A DNA stretch of 64,000 nucleotides from Chryseobacterium sp. Tr-659 (GCF_011752975.1 NZ_VWWP01000006.1:186001-250000); one strand, 5' to 3'. Numbered from the stretch's first letter, positions 37,225 through 47,500 are shown. The notes: generated by a model from the letters alone, not told the origin. Numbers and translations are program-made.

Positions 37225-40182
37225 GTGAATAATCAATTAAGTAATATAGCAGTCCAATACCGCAAGTTCAGTAAAGGACAATACATAGAACATAAACAGT
37301 TCAACGAGTTTTTGGATTTTTTTGAAGATCAGGACCGTTTATCCAGAGTACTGCTGCAAGGAGTTGGTATCGTATGTGGCCTCAAACCCAATCTTATCTA
37401 TACAAACCAGTTGTTGAGCGGTATAGAGCTTTCTCAGGGAGTAGGGCTGACAACTGACGGAGATTTGCTCACCTTGAATAAAACCAGCAAAGTAAGTGAA
37501 GATTTGTATGTAAGCGACCTAAAGACCATTAAAGTAGAACGTAAAAATTATACTCACTTTAAAACATATGATAATTTCAAAGTAAAATATCCGGCATTTT
37601 ATGACGGAAGCGATAAACAGATTGAGCTTTGGGAATTAGCAACAGATGAGGAAGCAAATTCCAGCTTTCAACCCCTTAGTAATCTATCAAATTTAGATGA
37701 CAAATACCTGTTGCTCTATTTGGAGGATTATGAGAAAGAAGTGAAGCCTTGTAGAGGGGTAGACTGTGATAATCATGGAATTCAGCAGATCCGGAACCTA
37801 AAAGTATTAGTTACAACATCAGCTGGTATCAGTAATATTTTAGGAAAAGACCGTATTCAGTCTCATCCTTTGTTTATAAAGGATATATTGGAACCTGTAA
37901 AACAAGAAAGAGTTATTGTTGAACGGCTTATTCTGGAAAGAGGAGTTGAAGCCAACTTTTTATCCTCTGATTTGAAAAAAATATATACCTCCGTTTTAGA
38001 AAAAAATGGATATGGTGAGAGTATTTTTAAAAAAATCACTGCAATTTGCCAAATAATGGGACTTCCAACAGGCGGATACAAACAATTCAGGGACAGACTT
38101 GAAAAACATCTTACTCAAAGATTTGGATTTCAGTATGCTTATGATGTAGTACAGGATTTGATGGATACCTATTCTGAAATTATAAAATTACTTCCTAAAG
38201 CATTTACCAAATGTTTTCCTGACTTCCTTTCTTTTCCTAAACATATAATGCTTGGGAAGTTGCTGTCAAGCAATCAGATAGACCCCGGAAGACATCAGTT
38301 TTATAATTCGCCTGTTTTAGATGATGAAAAAGCAACACAAAAAGTAATAGCATTAATAAATCGTTTTAATCAGCAGGTACAGAATTTTAGAGTGATTAAT
38401 CCTCCGGATGCTTTTAAGGGGCAAATACAAATTACTCCATCGAAAAGATCAGGTTTTCCGGGAAATAAAGCAGTCCCTTTTTACTACCAGATCACAGACG
38501 AGTTTTTAAAAACATGGAATTTTGATAAAACAAGTAATCGGTCGTTCAAAACTAATTTAGCATATGACAGAACTATGCTGTCATCAAACGAGTATGTACA
38601 ATATCCTTTAAATTTTAACTTAGATAAATACTCGTTTTATAATATAGAAGGACATCAGGGAATGGATTATCAAAAGGCCTTTGATCTAATAAAGGAGATC
38701 AGGGATAAGCAGCAGCTGGGCTTTGATATTATGGTGCTGTCCTTAGAAGAATTAGTTAATAACCAGGATGTGGTAAAAGCTTATTTCAACGAGTATCTGG
38801 AAAAACATCCGGGATTGGAACATAAGCGAGGTGTTGAAGGAAGAGGTACTTTTGCAATGGTTTATGATCCTGTAGGAAGAGTTATTGCAGATTTTTCACT
38901 TCCATACATGTGCTGTACCCCAAAAACAAAAATACAATTAAGTTTGCCCAATACTGTTATCTGTGCCCAGTCGCGCCCTATACCTTTTACTGTACTTCCT
39001 TTAAATGGAGTTGTAAAAGCTGCTGTTGATGGAAGTTTGAATGGAGGAGTACAAATAATCAATGGAAAATATTTCTTTGATCCGGCATCGGTAAGCCCTC
39101 AGTTATATGGTCAGGAAATTACCTTTACGGTCAACGGAGTACCAACGAGTTGCAGTATTAAAGTTACTGCACAGCCAAAAGTAAAGATAGTTGCTAATTC
39201 TGTTGATTATCCGGAAGGAAGTTCACCGGCAACCACAGTCAACTTTAAAGTTTCGGGAGACGATTTTGCAAGCTATAACTACAGCTGGGATTTCTTGGGT
39301 AACGGAAGTTTCGTTACTATGAACCCGGATGCCAAAGGAAATCTTAGTTATACTTTCTACAATCTGACTCCGCCAAAAATTCCAACGATAAGAGTGAGTG
39401 TAGGCAACAACGGATGTACTCAGGACATAGAAATAAACAACTGGTATGTTGTTCCGGATATTACAATAAAGAATATCAATTTCCCAAAAGGCAATTGCTG
39501 TGAAGGATATATCCCTCCAACTATTATAGCTAATGCAGGAGGTAATCAAACAATCTCTTTACCTATCAATTTTGTTACATTGTGGGGGTCTGGTTCAGGA
39601 GCTTCAAATCTTATTTATAAATGGAGCCAGATAAGTGGCCCTGGAGCCACACTTAATGGAGAAAACCAAGCTACGCTGCAAGTTACAGATTTGGTAGATG
39701 GAGTCTATCAATTTGAACTTATGGTTCAGGATCCTGTTAGTGGTGTGTTGGCTACTGATATTGCACAAATAGCCGTGTTGTCGTTACCATCTAAACCAGA
39801 ACTTGAAGTGATCGTAAAACCGGTTTATAACCAATGTGAAGCAGGAATGGTGGTAAGAGTGAATGTTCCGAGAGGCCAGGTAAGACTGGTAAAGGTTTTC
39901 AAAAAAGGAACTGTAAGCACTAATGATTTTAAAAATTATTCAGGAATAAAAAATTTCTCTGATGTAATCGTTTACGATGGCTTTGAGCAAAAAATAGAAG
40001 TGCCGGTAACTTTCGGAATGTTTTTAAATGTGAACGGTTTTATTTACGGTCAACAAACCGATACTACCATCCTAACATTACAGATAACGGATGATTCAGG
40101 GGCTATACATGAAGAAGTTGAATTGAAAGCTAATCATAATGTCGAATTTAACAGCAAAGAAATGAATAGATGTTTGTCATAA
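37225..40182 (+). CDS. Large eCIS baseplate/fibre-associated protein with PKD domains (paralogue B)
   Basis: This 985-residue paralogue of the preceding protein starts at GTG with NNQLSNIAVQYRKFSKGQ, followed by NEFLDFFEDQDRLSRVLLQGVGIVCG. It shares the central PKHIMLGKLLSSNQIDPGRHQFYNSPV block and the C-terminal YMCCTPKTKIQLSLPN start of the beta-sandwich region. It has a PKD-like domain (YNYSWDFLGNGSFV) and a second Ig/PKD-like domain (NAGGNQTISLPINFVTLWGS through YQFELMVQDP). The C-termini of the two paralogues differ, which may give different surface contacts. The start codon is supported by the alignment with paralogue A. Confidence 0.75.
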   Translation: MNNQLSNIAVQYRKFSKGQYIEHKQFNEFLDFFEDQDRLSRVLLQGVGIVCGLKPNLIYTNQLLSGIELSQGVGLTTDGDLLTLNKTSKVSEDLYVSDLKTIKVERKNYTHFKTYDNFKVKYPAFYDGSDKQIELWELATDEEANSSFQPLSNLSNLDDKYLLLYLEDYEKEVKPCRGVDCDNHGIQQIRNLKVLVTTSAGISNILGKDRIQSHPLFIKDILEPVKQERVIVERLILERGVEANFLSSDLKKIYTSVLEKNGYGESIFKKITAICQIMGLPTGGYKQFRDRLEKHLTQRFGFQYAYDVVQDLMDTYSEIIKLLPKAFTKCFPDFLSFPKHIMLGKLLSSNQIDPGRHQFYNSPVLDDEKATQKVIALINRFNQQVQNFRVINPPDAFKGQIQITPSKRSGFPGNKAVPFYYQITDEFLKTWNFDKTSNRSFKTNLAYDRTMLSSNEYVQYPLNFNLDKYSFYNIEGHQGMDYQKAFDLIKEIRDKQQLGFDIMVLSLEELVNNQDVVKAYFNEYLEKHPGLEHKRGVEGRGTFAMVYDPVGRVIADFSLPYMCCTPKTKIQLSLPNTVICAQSRPIPFTVLPLNGVVKAAVDGSLNGGVQIINGKYFFDPASVSPQLYGQEITFTVNGVPTSCSIKVTAQPKVKIVANSVDYPEGSSPATTVNFKVSGDDFASYNYSWDFLGNGSFVTMNPDAKGNLSYTFYNLTPPKIPTIRVSVGNNGCTQDIEINNWYVVPDITIKNINFPKGNCCEGYIPPTIIANAGGNQTISLPINFVTLWGSGSGASNLIYKWSQISGPGATLNGENQATLQVTDLVDGVYQFELMVQDPVSGVLATDIAQIAVLSLPSKPELEVIVKPVYNQCEAGMVVRVNVPRGQVRLVKVFKKGTVSTNDFKNYSGIKNFSDVIVYDGFEQKIEVPVTFGMFLNVNGFIYGQQTDTTILTLQITDDSGAIHEEVELKANHNVEFNSKEMNRCLS

Positions 40183-40277
40183 ACAGACATTCTTTGTAAT
40201 GCTAAAGGGGAGTGGATAGATTAAATAAGCTCCCCTTAGATATCTATGAAAACATAATAACCATAAACAATCACATC

Positions 40278-40946
40278 ATGGCAGCATCAAATTGTAATAT
40301 TTCATTTGAGTTAGATTATGCATCTTCAACGCCAATAACAGAGGCAATTGCATCATATAAGATCAGCGGTTCAACAGATCCCTACGAGGTCTATGTTATA
40401 GATCCGGTGCCGGCAAGCGGTAGTACGGTAGTTCTTCCGTCTATTGAAACTCCCGGGAAGTATGATTTAATGGTAACACTGCATTCGAAAGGAGCAACTA
40501 CAAATAAAAAAAGTTTCTTTCATATTGGTGAGTGCCCAACCAGAACAATATTTTGGAACCATAGTGTTTTTATAAGAGATAAATTGGATACTGTGGTTAA
40601 TTTTTCAATCAAAAAAAACGGCGTTATTATAGTGGATACAACAGAAACCGGCCTTGGATATATTGATCCGATAGAAAAGTGGAAATCATTCACAGCAGAA
40701 GTTGGTGACCAAATAGAGTTCACAACAAATCTGATAAAAAGCGCTACGGGCAAAACGAGTGGAGGTATGTTTACCTGTACTACAACAGGTAAAACCGGTA
40801 CAGTGAACGTAGTGAATCCTACAGCACCTAATGCGTTATTTATTGATTATCAGCATATCGGGCCAGATTCAGGAACGATAAGAAATTTTGCGTTTACCGT
40901 AGATCCGGGATTGAATTATGCATTGGGAGCTGGTTATACCCAATAA
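40278..40946 (+). CDS. Small beta-sandwich eCIS accessory protein
   Basis: The ATG at 40278 (MAASNCNISFELDYASSTPIT) is preferred over an upstream in-frame GTG at 40212, because the neighbouring paralogue starts MAAAANCSILFEIDYTSSEPIT in the same context. The protein has 222 residues. The first 90 match the paralogue: SYKI(S/K)G, P(V)PASG, TPGKYDLMVTLHSK. A second beta domain follows (residues 90-222, SVFIRDKLDTVVNFSIKK onward). It probably decorates fibres or the baseplate; the function is unknown. Confidence 0.65.
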   Translation: MAASNCNISFELDYASSTPITEAIASYKISGSTDPYEVYVIDPVPASGSTVVLPSIETPGKYDLMVTLHSKGATTNKKSFFHIGECPTRTIFWNHSVFIRDKLDTVVNFSIKKNGVIIVDTTETGLGYIDPIEKWKSFTAEVGDQIEFTTNLIKSATGKTSGGMFTCTTTGKTGTVNVVNPTAPNALFIDYQHIGPDSGTIRNFAFTVDPGLNYALGAGYTQ

Positions 40947-41052
40947 TTGATTAATACATCAGCTGATAGAGGATGCTGTTCATCATTCAATTGTCTTTTG
41001 TTTTCCTTAGACATCAATAAAAACATAATAATAACAATAAAAAAACAACATA

Positions 41053-41331
41053 ATGGCAGCAGCAGCAAATTGCAGTATTTTATTTGAGATAGATTATACG
41101 TCTTCAGAGCCAATAACAGGCGCAACTGCGTCCTATAAAATCAAAGGATCAAGGAATCCCTATACGATATACACTATTGAGCCGGTGCCGGTGAGTGGAG
41201 GAGTAGTATCGCTACCGCCCATTGATACACCTGGTGTTTATGATTTAGTGGTAACACTAAAAACGAAAGATGGGGCAAGTGTTAAAAAAGAAAGCTCTTT
41301 TCAAATTGGCAACTGCAGCAAGGGCAAGTAA
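41053..41331 (+). CDS. Single-domain paralogue of the preceding beta-sandwich protein
   Basis: This 92-residue protein aligns with the N-terminal domain of the gene at 40278, and their leaders are also alike (both contain CCTTAGA followed by AAAACATAATA). It lacks the second domain. It is the last gene of the structural operon, about 160 bp before the 3' end of the oppositely read repressor. It could be an intact small decoration protein or a domain left after loss of the second half. Confidence 0.65.
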   Translation: MAAAANCSILFEIDYTSSEPITGATASYKIKGSRNPYTIYTIEPVPVSGGVVSLPPIDTPGVYDLVVTLKTKDGASVKKESSFQIGNCSKGK

Positions 41332-41491
41332 TCCAACCAAGATGGGCTTTTGCCCGGATGATTACTTATTATAAATGAATTGATTTCAATTCATTGGAAA
41401 TTGAAGAAAAATCTTTAATAGTTATAAAATTGGCGAAAATTAAAATCCTCTAAAAAATGAGGATTTTAATTCAGTCAAGCAGTTCTTTATT

Positions 41492-42157
41492 TTATCTTCT
41501 GTTGTTTTTACGTCTTGTACTGATGATGTTGAAAAGTTTTGCAACATCTTTCAGGTGAATTTCAAGATCATCATAATACTCATTTAAAGAATGAAGGGTG
41601 ATAATGCCATTCTCAACATCATGGTTGATGATTCGTTTTACCAGAATACCTTTTTCCTTGTGAACAATTACAAAATCCCATTTATCGTAATGCAGTTTAC
41701 TCATCCAATAATCTTGCCTGATGTTTCTGCATAAAATAATATCACCTTCCAGGTAGCTTTCATACGACCCGTTGTCCATACTGTCTCCCTTTACTTCGAA
41801 GCACATATATTCTCCCCGATGTTCCACATCGTCGGTAAAAGGAATGGTAGGCAGGCTTTCTATGTATTCTTCATCTGCAAACCTGCTCAAATAGCCAGCT
41901 TGTGCATATTGATTCGCAAGCGGAACATTCATGATTTTTAAATCTGAAAAAACAACCGGAGAAGCACTGTCGTTATTGAGTTCCTTTTGTTGTTTTAGCA
42001 GTAAATTAGTGACAAAGTAAGCAGTCGTTTCCGGTATTTTTCGTTCGCCTTTTTCCCAATATTGTACGGCTCTGGTGCCAACTCCTATAGATTTTGCTAT
42101 ATCAGCCTGCTTCATGTTTAGTTTCTTTCTGATCTCTTTGAATTCTAAATAGTTCAT
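41492..42157 (-). CDS. LexA/CI-like repressor (XRE helix-turn-helix plus S24 peptidase)
   Basis: This 221-residue protein has an XRE helix-turn-helix at residues 1-45 (LNMKQADIAKSIGVGTRAVQYWEKG) and a C-terminal S24 self-cleaving domain. The Ala-Gly cleavage site is A87-G88 (YAQAGY), the catalytic Ser is S126 in VKGDSMDNG and the catalytic Lys is K174 in GILVKRI. All three are intact, so RecA-stimulated self-cleavage after DNA damage is expected. It faces the promoter at 42213-42242, which holds a perfect palindrome. It probably represses that promoter and itself, as a prophage CI would. Confidence 0.9.
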   Translation of the reverse strand: MNYLEFKEIRKKLNMKQADIAKSIGVGTRAVQYWEKGERKIPETTAYFVTNLLLKQQKELNNDSASPVVFSDLKIMNVPLANQYAQAGYLSRFADEEYIESLPTIPFTDDVEHRGEYMCFEVKGDSMDNGSYESYLEGDIILCRNIRQDYWMSKLHYDKWDFVIVHKEKGILVKRIINHDVENGIITLHSLNEYYDDLEIHLKDVAKLFNIISTRRKNNRR

Positions 42158-42212
42158 TTTGATATGTTTATAGTTTTATTTTAAAAAAATACGTAAAATA
42201 TTCATTTTATAT

Positions 42213-42242
42213 TTTGAAAAACGAACAATGTTCGTATATTTG
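42213..42242 (+). promoter_or_regulatory. Operator-overlapped promoter controlled by the S24 repressor
   Basis: TTTG (42213-42216), an 18-nt spacer and TATATTTG (42235-42242) match the Bacteroidota promoter consensus. The perfect palindrome ACGAACAATGTTCGT (42221-42235) fills the spacer and touches the -7 box, so a bound dimer would block transcription of the plus-strand genes from about 42.3 kb. It begins 64 bp from the repressor start, allowing autoregulation. Confidence 0.75.
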
Positions 42243-43057
42243 TTTCGTCATTAAGATGGAACAGCGCAAATATACAAAATTATATTGATAATTTAATCTT
42301 GTTTTAATATTTAAAAGCTTTATTTAAAACAACTTTAGTCTTGTATTTAGAAAGTTAAATAATGTTTTTATACCCGTTTATTTTATGGCTGGATTTTGTT
42401 TTATCCGGTATTAATGAAATGAAAAAAAACTTTTTAATGCAATTTGTTCGTTTTTTTATATGGGTTTTTATTGTTTTTGTGCGTTTGTTGTTGTTTGTTT
42501 TGATGATAAAAATGCGTTTATTTTTAATTGATTTAAGAATAAAGCAGCCGTTTAGTTCTTTGTTTTTTTCGAAAATAAAAAACAAGCAAAAAATGTAGTA
42601 AAACATTACTGTTTAACATATAAAATATCGATTAATTATAGTTATCAGTAAGATTGTTAACACATCCAAAAGAATAAACAAAACGTGTGAAACAAGCTCA
42701 ATTGCTTTTTTTAAAGATAATTTAAAAGCCAAAAACAGAATGCTGAGCTCTTTTACAAATACGAAAAGTAAATACTGATTATTTAATTGTTTATAAAACA
42801 TGATTCCTTATAAGCATCAATAAAATTATTTACAAAAGTAAAATTTAGAAGCAATGGTGGATTATTTCTATAGAAATACCCCGGTATCAACTTCTGAACA
42901 ACCAAAATTTAATTAGATATCCGCTCAAAGACCTAAAGTTAGCCTTTAGGTGTTTTACCGACTCTATTCAACGAGAAAGTTCAAGATGAGCGAAAATCTG
43001 ATACTAAAAACAAAAAAACTGAAACCTTAAAAAACAAAACTTTTAACCATAACAAAA
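42243..43057 (+). other. AT-rich leader region with no convincing gene
   Basis: This 815-bp stretch is very AT-rich. A plus-strand frame at 42362-42598 (78 residues, strongly hydrophobic, followed by a basic tail) lies about 110 bp after the expected transcript start and could encode a small membrane protein. Low-complexity frames on the opposite strand make this doubtful. An 8-bp perfect hairpin (ACCTAAAG/CTTTAGGT, 42931-42951) lies near the 3' end and is followed by a short T-rich stretch. Confidence 0.35.
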
Positions 43058-43216
43058 ATGAAACGTAGTAAAGAATTAGTAGAGAAAAGAAAAGATTTCG
43101 TTATCGAATATGTAAAACGCAATCAAAGCAAGCAGATGAAAGTAATTGTAACAGAGTTAACAGAAATGTTGTTTTTGTCGGAAAGAACAATATATAACAT
43201 CATTCTTCAAGGTTAG
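43058..43216 (+). CDS. Small helix-turn-helix protein (52 residues)
   Basis: This short gene encodes MKRSKELVEKRKDFVIEY and then VIVTELTEMLFLSERTIYNIILQ. The segment from about residue 28 to 50 looks like a DeoR/XRE-style helix-turn-helix (VTELTEMLFLSERTIYNII). The protein is very basic at the N-terminus. It is the first reasonable gene after the repressor-controlled promoter. A role as DNA-binding regulator, perhaps the activator of the bipartite promoters, is inference from motif and position. Confidence 0.55.
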   Translation: MKRSKELVEKRKDFVIEYVKRNQSKQMKVIVTELTEMLFLSERTIYNIILQG

Positions 43217-43422
43217 TTTATGAATACAATAATGCTTAAATAACCCCATTAAGATGATCCTTTAGACCTAATATAGACTCATGAATTAGATCTTTAAATT
43301 ATATATTCCCAAAAGATAGAACAGGATTCAAAGTTATTATACTACCCGATAACTACCCGTCAATCAGATTAATCAGAGGGTTGTCCTGCCATCTTTCTCA
43401 AATTTAAATTTATAGGTAAAAT

Positions 43423-43507
43423 ACTAAGGTGAAAAACGGTTTTTGCTTTTTAGTTCTATTATTTCAGGTGAAATATCAACCGAAAAACCAAACCGTCTCA
43501 CCTTAGT
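43423..43507 (+). repeat. Long imperfect inverted repeat
   Basis: The left arm 43423-43442 pairs with the right arm 43490-43507: ACTAAGGTGA with TCACCTTAGT, and ACGGTTT with AAACCGT, separated by a 3/1 internal loop and a 47-nt apical loop. A short TTTT follows. It lies in the 357-bp gap between the 52- and 55-residue genes, where no gene is seen. It may be an attenuator or a protein-binding RNA hairpin. Confidence 0.5.
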
Positions 43508-43573
43508 TTTAAGGGGAATCAATTTCAAAAAGCGAGAGAAAACAATTGTCCGTTCAATACAATTTTAGAAACC

Positions 43574-43741
43574 ATGAAAAAAAAAGAAAAGAAGAAAAAG
43601 CAAAAAAATAAGGAAAAACAGCAAAAGCCCCGTAAAGACTTCAATGATCTTATTGACGAACTGGCCTATGCAGATGAAAAAGGAAATATCCGGAAAAGTA
43701 AAAGATTTTTAGATGATATGTATATGCTGATACAGGAGTAA
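43574..43741 (+). CDS. Small basic protein of unknown function (55 residues)
   Basis: ATG at 43574 opens a frame for a 55-residue protein. The first 20 residues are almost all Lys, Gln and Glu, followed by RKDFNDLIDELAYADEKGN and KSKRFLDDMYMLIQE, which looks like a helical, charged segment. It precedes the holin-like gene by 56 bp. The long lysine run is partly an AT-rich effect, but the second half has balanced, protein-like composition. No family is recognised. Confidence 0.45.
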   Translation: MKKKEKKKKQKNKEKQQKPRKDFNDLIDELAYADEKGNIRKSKRFLDDMYMLIQE

Positions 43742-43797
43742 TTAACGATCTGAAAGTGGTACAAAAATCAAAATTTTAATAAATAATTATATATAAA

Positions 43798-44178
43798 ATG
43801 AACTTGGATAGTATAAAAGCTCTATTAATCGGAACTGCAATTGCGTTCTCAGGAGGATTATTAAGGGTGCTGGTCTCCATACAAAATAAAGAAAAAAAAC
43901 AACCATGGGAACACTTTATTACATTAACAATAGTTGTAATTGTGGGCTTTACAATGAGTTATTTAATGAACAGAGCAGAATTGCATGATAAATGGTATTC
44001 AACAGGAGTATTATTTGTACTGGGATATGGCTATGATAAATTCTTAAAAATGATCACTACCAATCTGCCGAATTGGATTGATAAAGCAGTGAATCTTCTT
44101 ATTGACAACCGATATGGAGGTAAGACAGACAGACAGCCTGATGAGATGGAAGAAAAAAAAGATGAAATGAACCCATAG
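43798..44178 (+). CDS. Holin-like membrane protein
   Basis: This 126-residue protein has three hydrophobic segments: residues about 5-27 (IKALLIGTAIAFSGGLLRVLV), 40-58 (FITLTIVVIVGFTMSYLM) and a weaker 68-82 (TGVLFVLGYGYDKFL). A charged cytoplasmic tail rich in Asp, Glu and Lys follows. This size and layout is typical of phage holins, which make holes in the inner membrane. A lysozyme and a spanin-like protein are encoded at 57.9-58.9 kb, which supports a lysis role. It lies on the transcript expected from the repressor-controlled promoter. Confidence 0.65.
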   Translation: MNLDSIKALLIGTAIAFSGGLLRVLVSIQNKEKKQPWEHFITLTIVVIVGFTMSYLMNRAELHDKWYSTGVLFVLGYGYDKFLKMITTNLPNWIDKAVNLLIDNRYGGKTDRQPDEMEEKKDEMNP

Positions 44179-44319
44179 GCAATACAAGAACTATAAACCA
44201 TGACTTTTCTAAACAACAGAACATAAGCAGCCCGGGAGAACATGATGCAGCATAAAAATGGATGTAATGGATAAGTTTCCCCCGAATTACAGTAACAAAA
44301 GTTCCTGAAAAGCTCTTTG

Positions 44320-44383
44320 CTGCAACTACAGAATCCACGCTTCAAAAAGCATAATATTCTGCTGGAAAAGCATGAATTTTGAA
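44320..44383 (+). promoter_or_regulatory. Bipartite eCIS promoter of toxin 2
   Basis: CTGCAACTACAG is followed 42 nt later by GAATTTTG (starting at 44374). The transcript would have a leader of about 195 nt before the ATG at 44585, containing a 9-bp hairpin (AAAACGCAA/TTGCGTTTT, around 44520-44550). The 405-bp spacer 44179-44584 contains no gene. Confidence 0.68.
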
Positions 44384-44584
44384 ACCTGAAACTCAAAAAA
44401 GAAGTAGCTCAGCACTACCTGTTTCTTTTCGCAAAGTTGAGCTCTGCTTCCGGTTACTCAAATACTTTAAGAATCTACCGTGTGTGGTCAGATTTTTCAA
44501 CTCCAACAGGTAGGGTATATAAAACGCAATTGTTTCAGTTGCGTTTTGTATGCCTTTTTATATGAAATTTAAAAAACTAAGTCA

Positions 44585-47500
44585 ATGAAAACAGCAAATC
44601 CTGTAGAAAAAGACAGCAAATCCCACCAGAGCCAGAGCAAAAAGCAAAGGCAGCAGGAACAGGTGGTTGTACCTCTATCCGAGGTAGGCGTTGTCGGTAT
44701 ACAAACACAAAAGACTCAAGATCCAACTGCCAGTCGGATCGGTATCAATACTGCCATTCCGGCGGTTCATGGTTCACAGACTATTTATAGCCAAGGCTCG
44801 GAACTCATGCATAAAAGATTTCAGGAGAGTCTTGCTGAAACCGGGGATATCAATCATCCTGATACCCAAAAGATGGAGAAAGGATATATGACAACCTTGA
44901 GCCCGAACCAGGCACATGATTATCATAGTCTTAAATCCGGAACTTATCTGCCCAAAACCGTTCAGGAACAAGCGGCGGTTCACCAGGCGAATAAGAAAAA
45001 TCAGGACGTAAACATAGCGGAAAAATCGGTAGCAAAAAAAGAAATAGCAGAGAAACCAAAAGCTGCAGTAGAAAATAACAAACCAGTAACAACAGATGAA
45101 GCTGCAGAGGCTAACACCGAAACTCAGCCTTCTGCAAATGCTAATAACAATCCTGGTTTTATGGAATTGAGCACCCGTATCAATACCACAGCACAATTGC
45201 AAAAACGTCATGAACCGGCACAAAAGTCCAGCAGCGATGCACAAGCTGCTGCACCATCACCTGCCAATGAACGTCAAAGTATGGCGCAGGCAAGCCAGGT
45301 GAATACCATGGCTGAAAAGGAACCGGGACTCTTCAAGAAAGAAGATTTCAAAGCTTTGCTAAGTGCAAAAATACACAGCATCAAGCTTCCGGAAAATGAA
45401 GAGCAGGCAGATGAATTTGAGAAACACAACAATATACAGGAAGTCAATCAAAAGGCAGTAGGTGATGTTAAAAAAGAGAAGAATGCCGCATCTAATGATA
45501 TTGCTTCTGCAACCGCTGCACAACCTGATACCTCCGCACAGCCTGTTCGTGCCGTTGCAAAAATGCCAACACAAAATGTAGGTAATGCTCCGGGTACACC
45601 TAATGTAGCGAAAGCAATGCCGGTGAAAAGAAATGTAGCAAGCGTAGAGCAGCCTATTAAAGAGCAAACGGCAAGTATCGACAGTGAAATGAAAGCCAAT
45701 GGAGTTACCGATACGATGTTGGCAACATCTAATGAGCCTACGTTTATGGATGCTTTGGCCCAAAAGAATAAAGCCAAAACCCAAAGTGCAGCCGCCGCTC
45801 AAGAGTTCAGAACCAACGAAAATAAGGAGTTGACTAAAACCCGTAATGAGGCACAAACACAAGCCGCACATCAGATTAGTGGCATGCATGGAGCTAGAAA
45901 AGGCGGATTAGGGAATGTACATGGTGAACAAAAGCAAACCTCGGGCAAAGACAGTCAAAAACGAAAAGAAATAGCCGATCATATTAATGGTATTTATCTT
46001 ACATCCAAAACCGATGTCGACGGTATTTTAAATAATCTGGACAAATCGGTGGCAGAAAAATTTGATAATGGCAGCAAAGAAGCTAAAAAAGCATTTGAAG
46101 CCCATGTTGATAAAGAAATGAAGGCCTATAAAAAGAAACGTTATGGAGATGCATATGCAAAATACGGTGCTTTAGTGGCGGCTGGAAAATGGTTATGGGA
46201 TAAAGCTACGGGCTTACCTGAAGAGGTCAACAAGTTTTTTGACAGCGGTAAGGAATTGTACATTAAAGTCATGGATAAATTTATTGACCAAATCGCAGGC
46301 CATGTTACCACTCAGCTTAATGCAGCGAAAGCCAGAATCGCCAAAGGCAAAAAAGAGGTACAGACTTATGTGAATAGCTTATCACCAAGCTTAAGGAAAA
46401 TAGGAAAAGATGCCATTGCAGAGATCCAAAGCAAATTCAATGCACTGGAAGAAAGTGTAAACAGTAAAAAGGATGCGTTAATTGATGTGCTGGCTAAAAA
46501 ATATGCAGACAATATAACAAGTATTGATAATAGAATTGCAGATTTAAAAACACAAAACAGCGGATGGGTTAATCAGGCTCTTGATGTGCTTAAAAATAGT
46601 GTGTTTGCTATTATTATTGAAATTAAAAATACACTTACCAATTTATTGTCCGGTGTTATCAGTGCCATTCAGGCTATTATCATGGATCCGATAGGGTTTT
46701 TCAAAAATCTTATTGCCGGAGTTTCACAAGGATTTACTAACTTCGGAACCAACATCTGGACTCACCTTAAGACAGGCTTCTTCGGATGGCTGACCGGAGC
46801 AATGAAAGGTATTTCTTTAACGATGCCGGAAGATGTATTCTCTTTAAAAGGAGTCTTCTCCATTACCACCCAGGTGCTTGGTTTAACATGGGATGGAATC
46901 AGAGCGATTGGAGCCAGAGTGATAGGCGAACCTGTAATGAAAGTCCTTGAGACCGCTTCTGAAAAAGGTTTTGAAATAGTACAGGTTGTACGTAAAGACG
47001 GTGCCGCGGGACTTTGGGACTATCTGAAAGACCAGTTTGCCGACCTTAAAGCTACGGTAATGGATGCCATTATGGACATTATTCAGACGCAGGTAATACA
47101 AGCTGGAATTAAATGGGTAATGGGATTATTGACTCCGGTAGGAGCATTTATAAAAGCAGCAATGGCCATTATAGATGTGGTAAAATTCTTTATCCAGCGG
47201 GCAGCACAAATTATGGAACTGGTAAAAGCGTTTACCGATAGTATAAAAGCAATTGCCAGCGGAAATGTAGGGGCTGTAGCCAAATCAATAGAAAATGCAT
47301 TGGGAAGAGCGGTTCCTGTCATGATTGGGTTTTTAGCTTCGTTATTGGGAATTGGCGGATTGGCAGATAAAGTAGTGGGTGTTATCCGAAAAATACGCCA
47401 GCGTATTGAAAATGCAATCGTCAAGTTCTGGAACTTTGTGAAAGGGAAGGCTAAAGGATTGCTTGTGAAGATTGGTGTTGGTGATAAGAAAGATAAGAAG

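Noticed and set aside
40212-40277. Upstream GTG extension of the small beta-sandwich gene
   Set aside because: The neighbouring paralogue starts at the equivalent of 40278 in the same leader context, and the extension has no matching sequence.
42355-42606. Two overlapping frames on opposite strands (78 and 83 codons) after the repressor-controlled promoter
   Set aside because: Both are artefact-prone low-complexity AT-rich sequence, one very hydrophobic and the other Lys/Asn/Ile-rich. The plus frame is mentioned in the region entry but is not strong enough to call.
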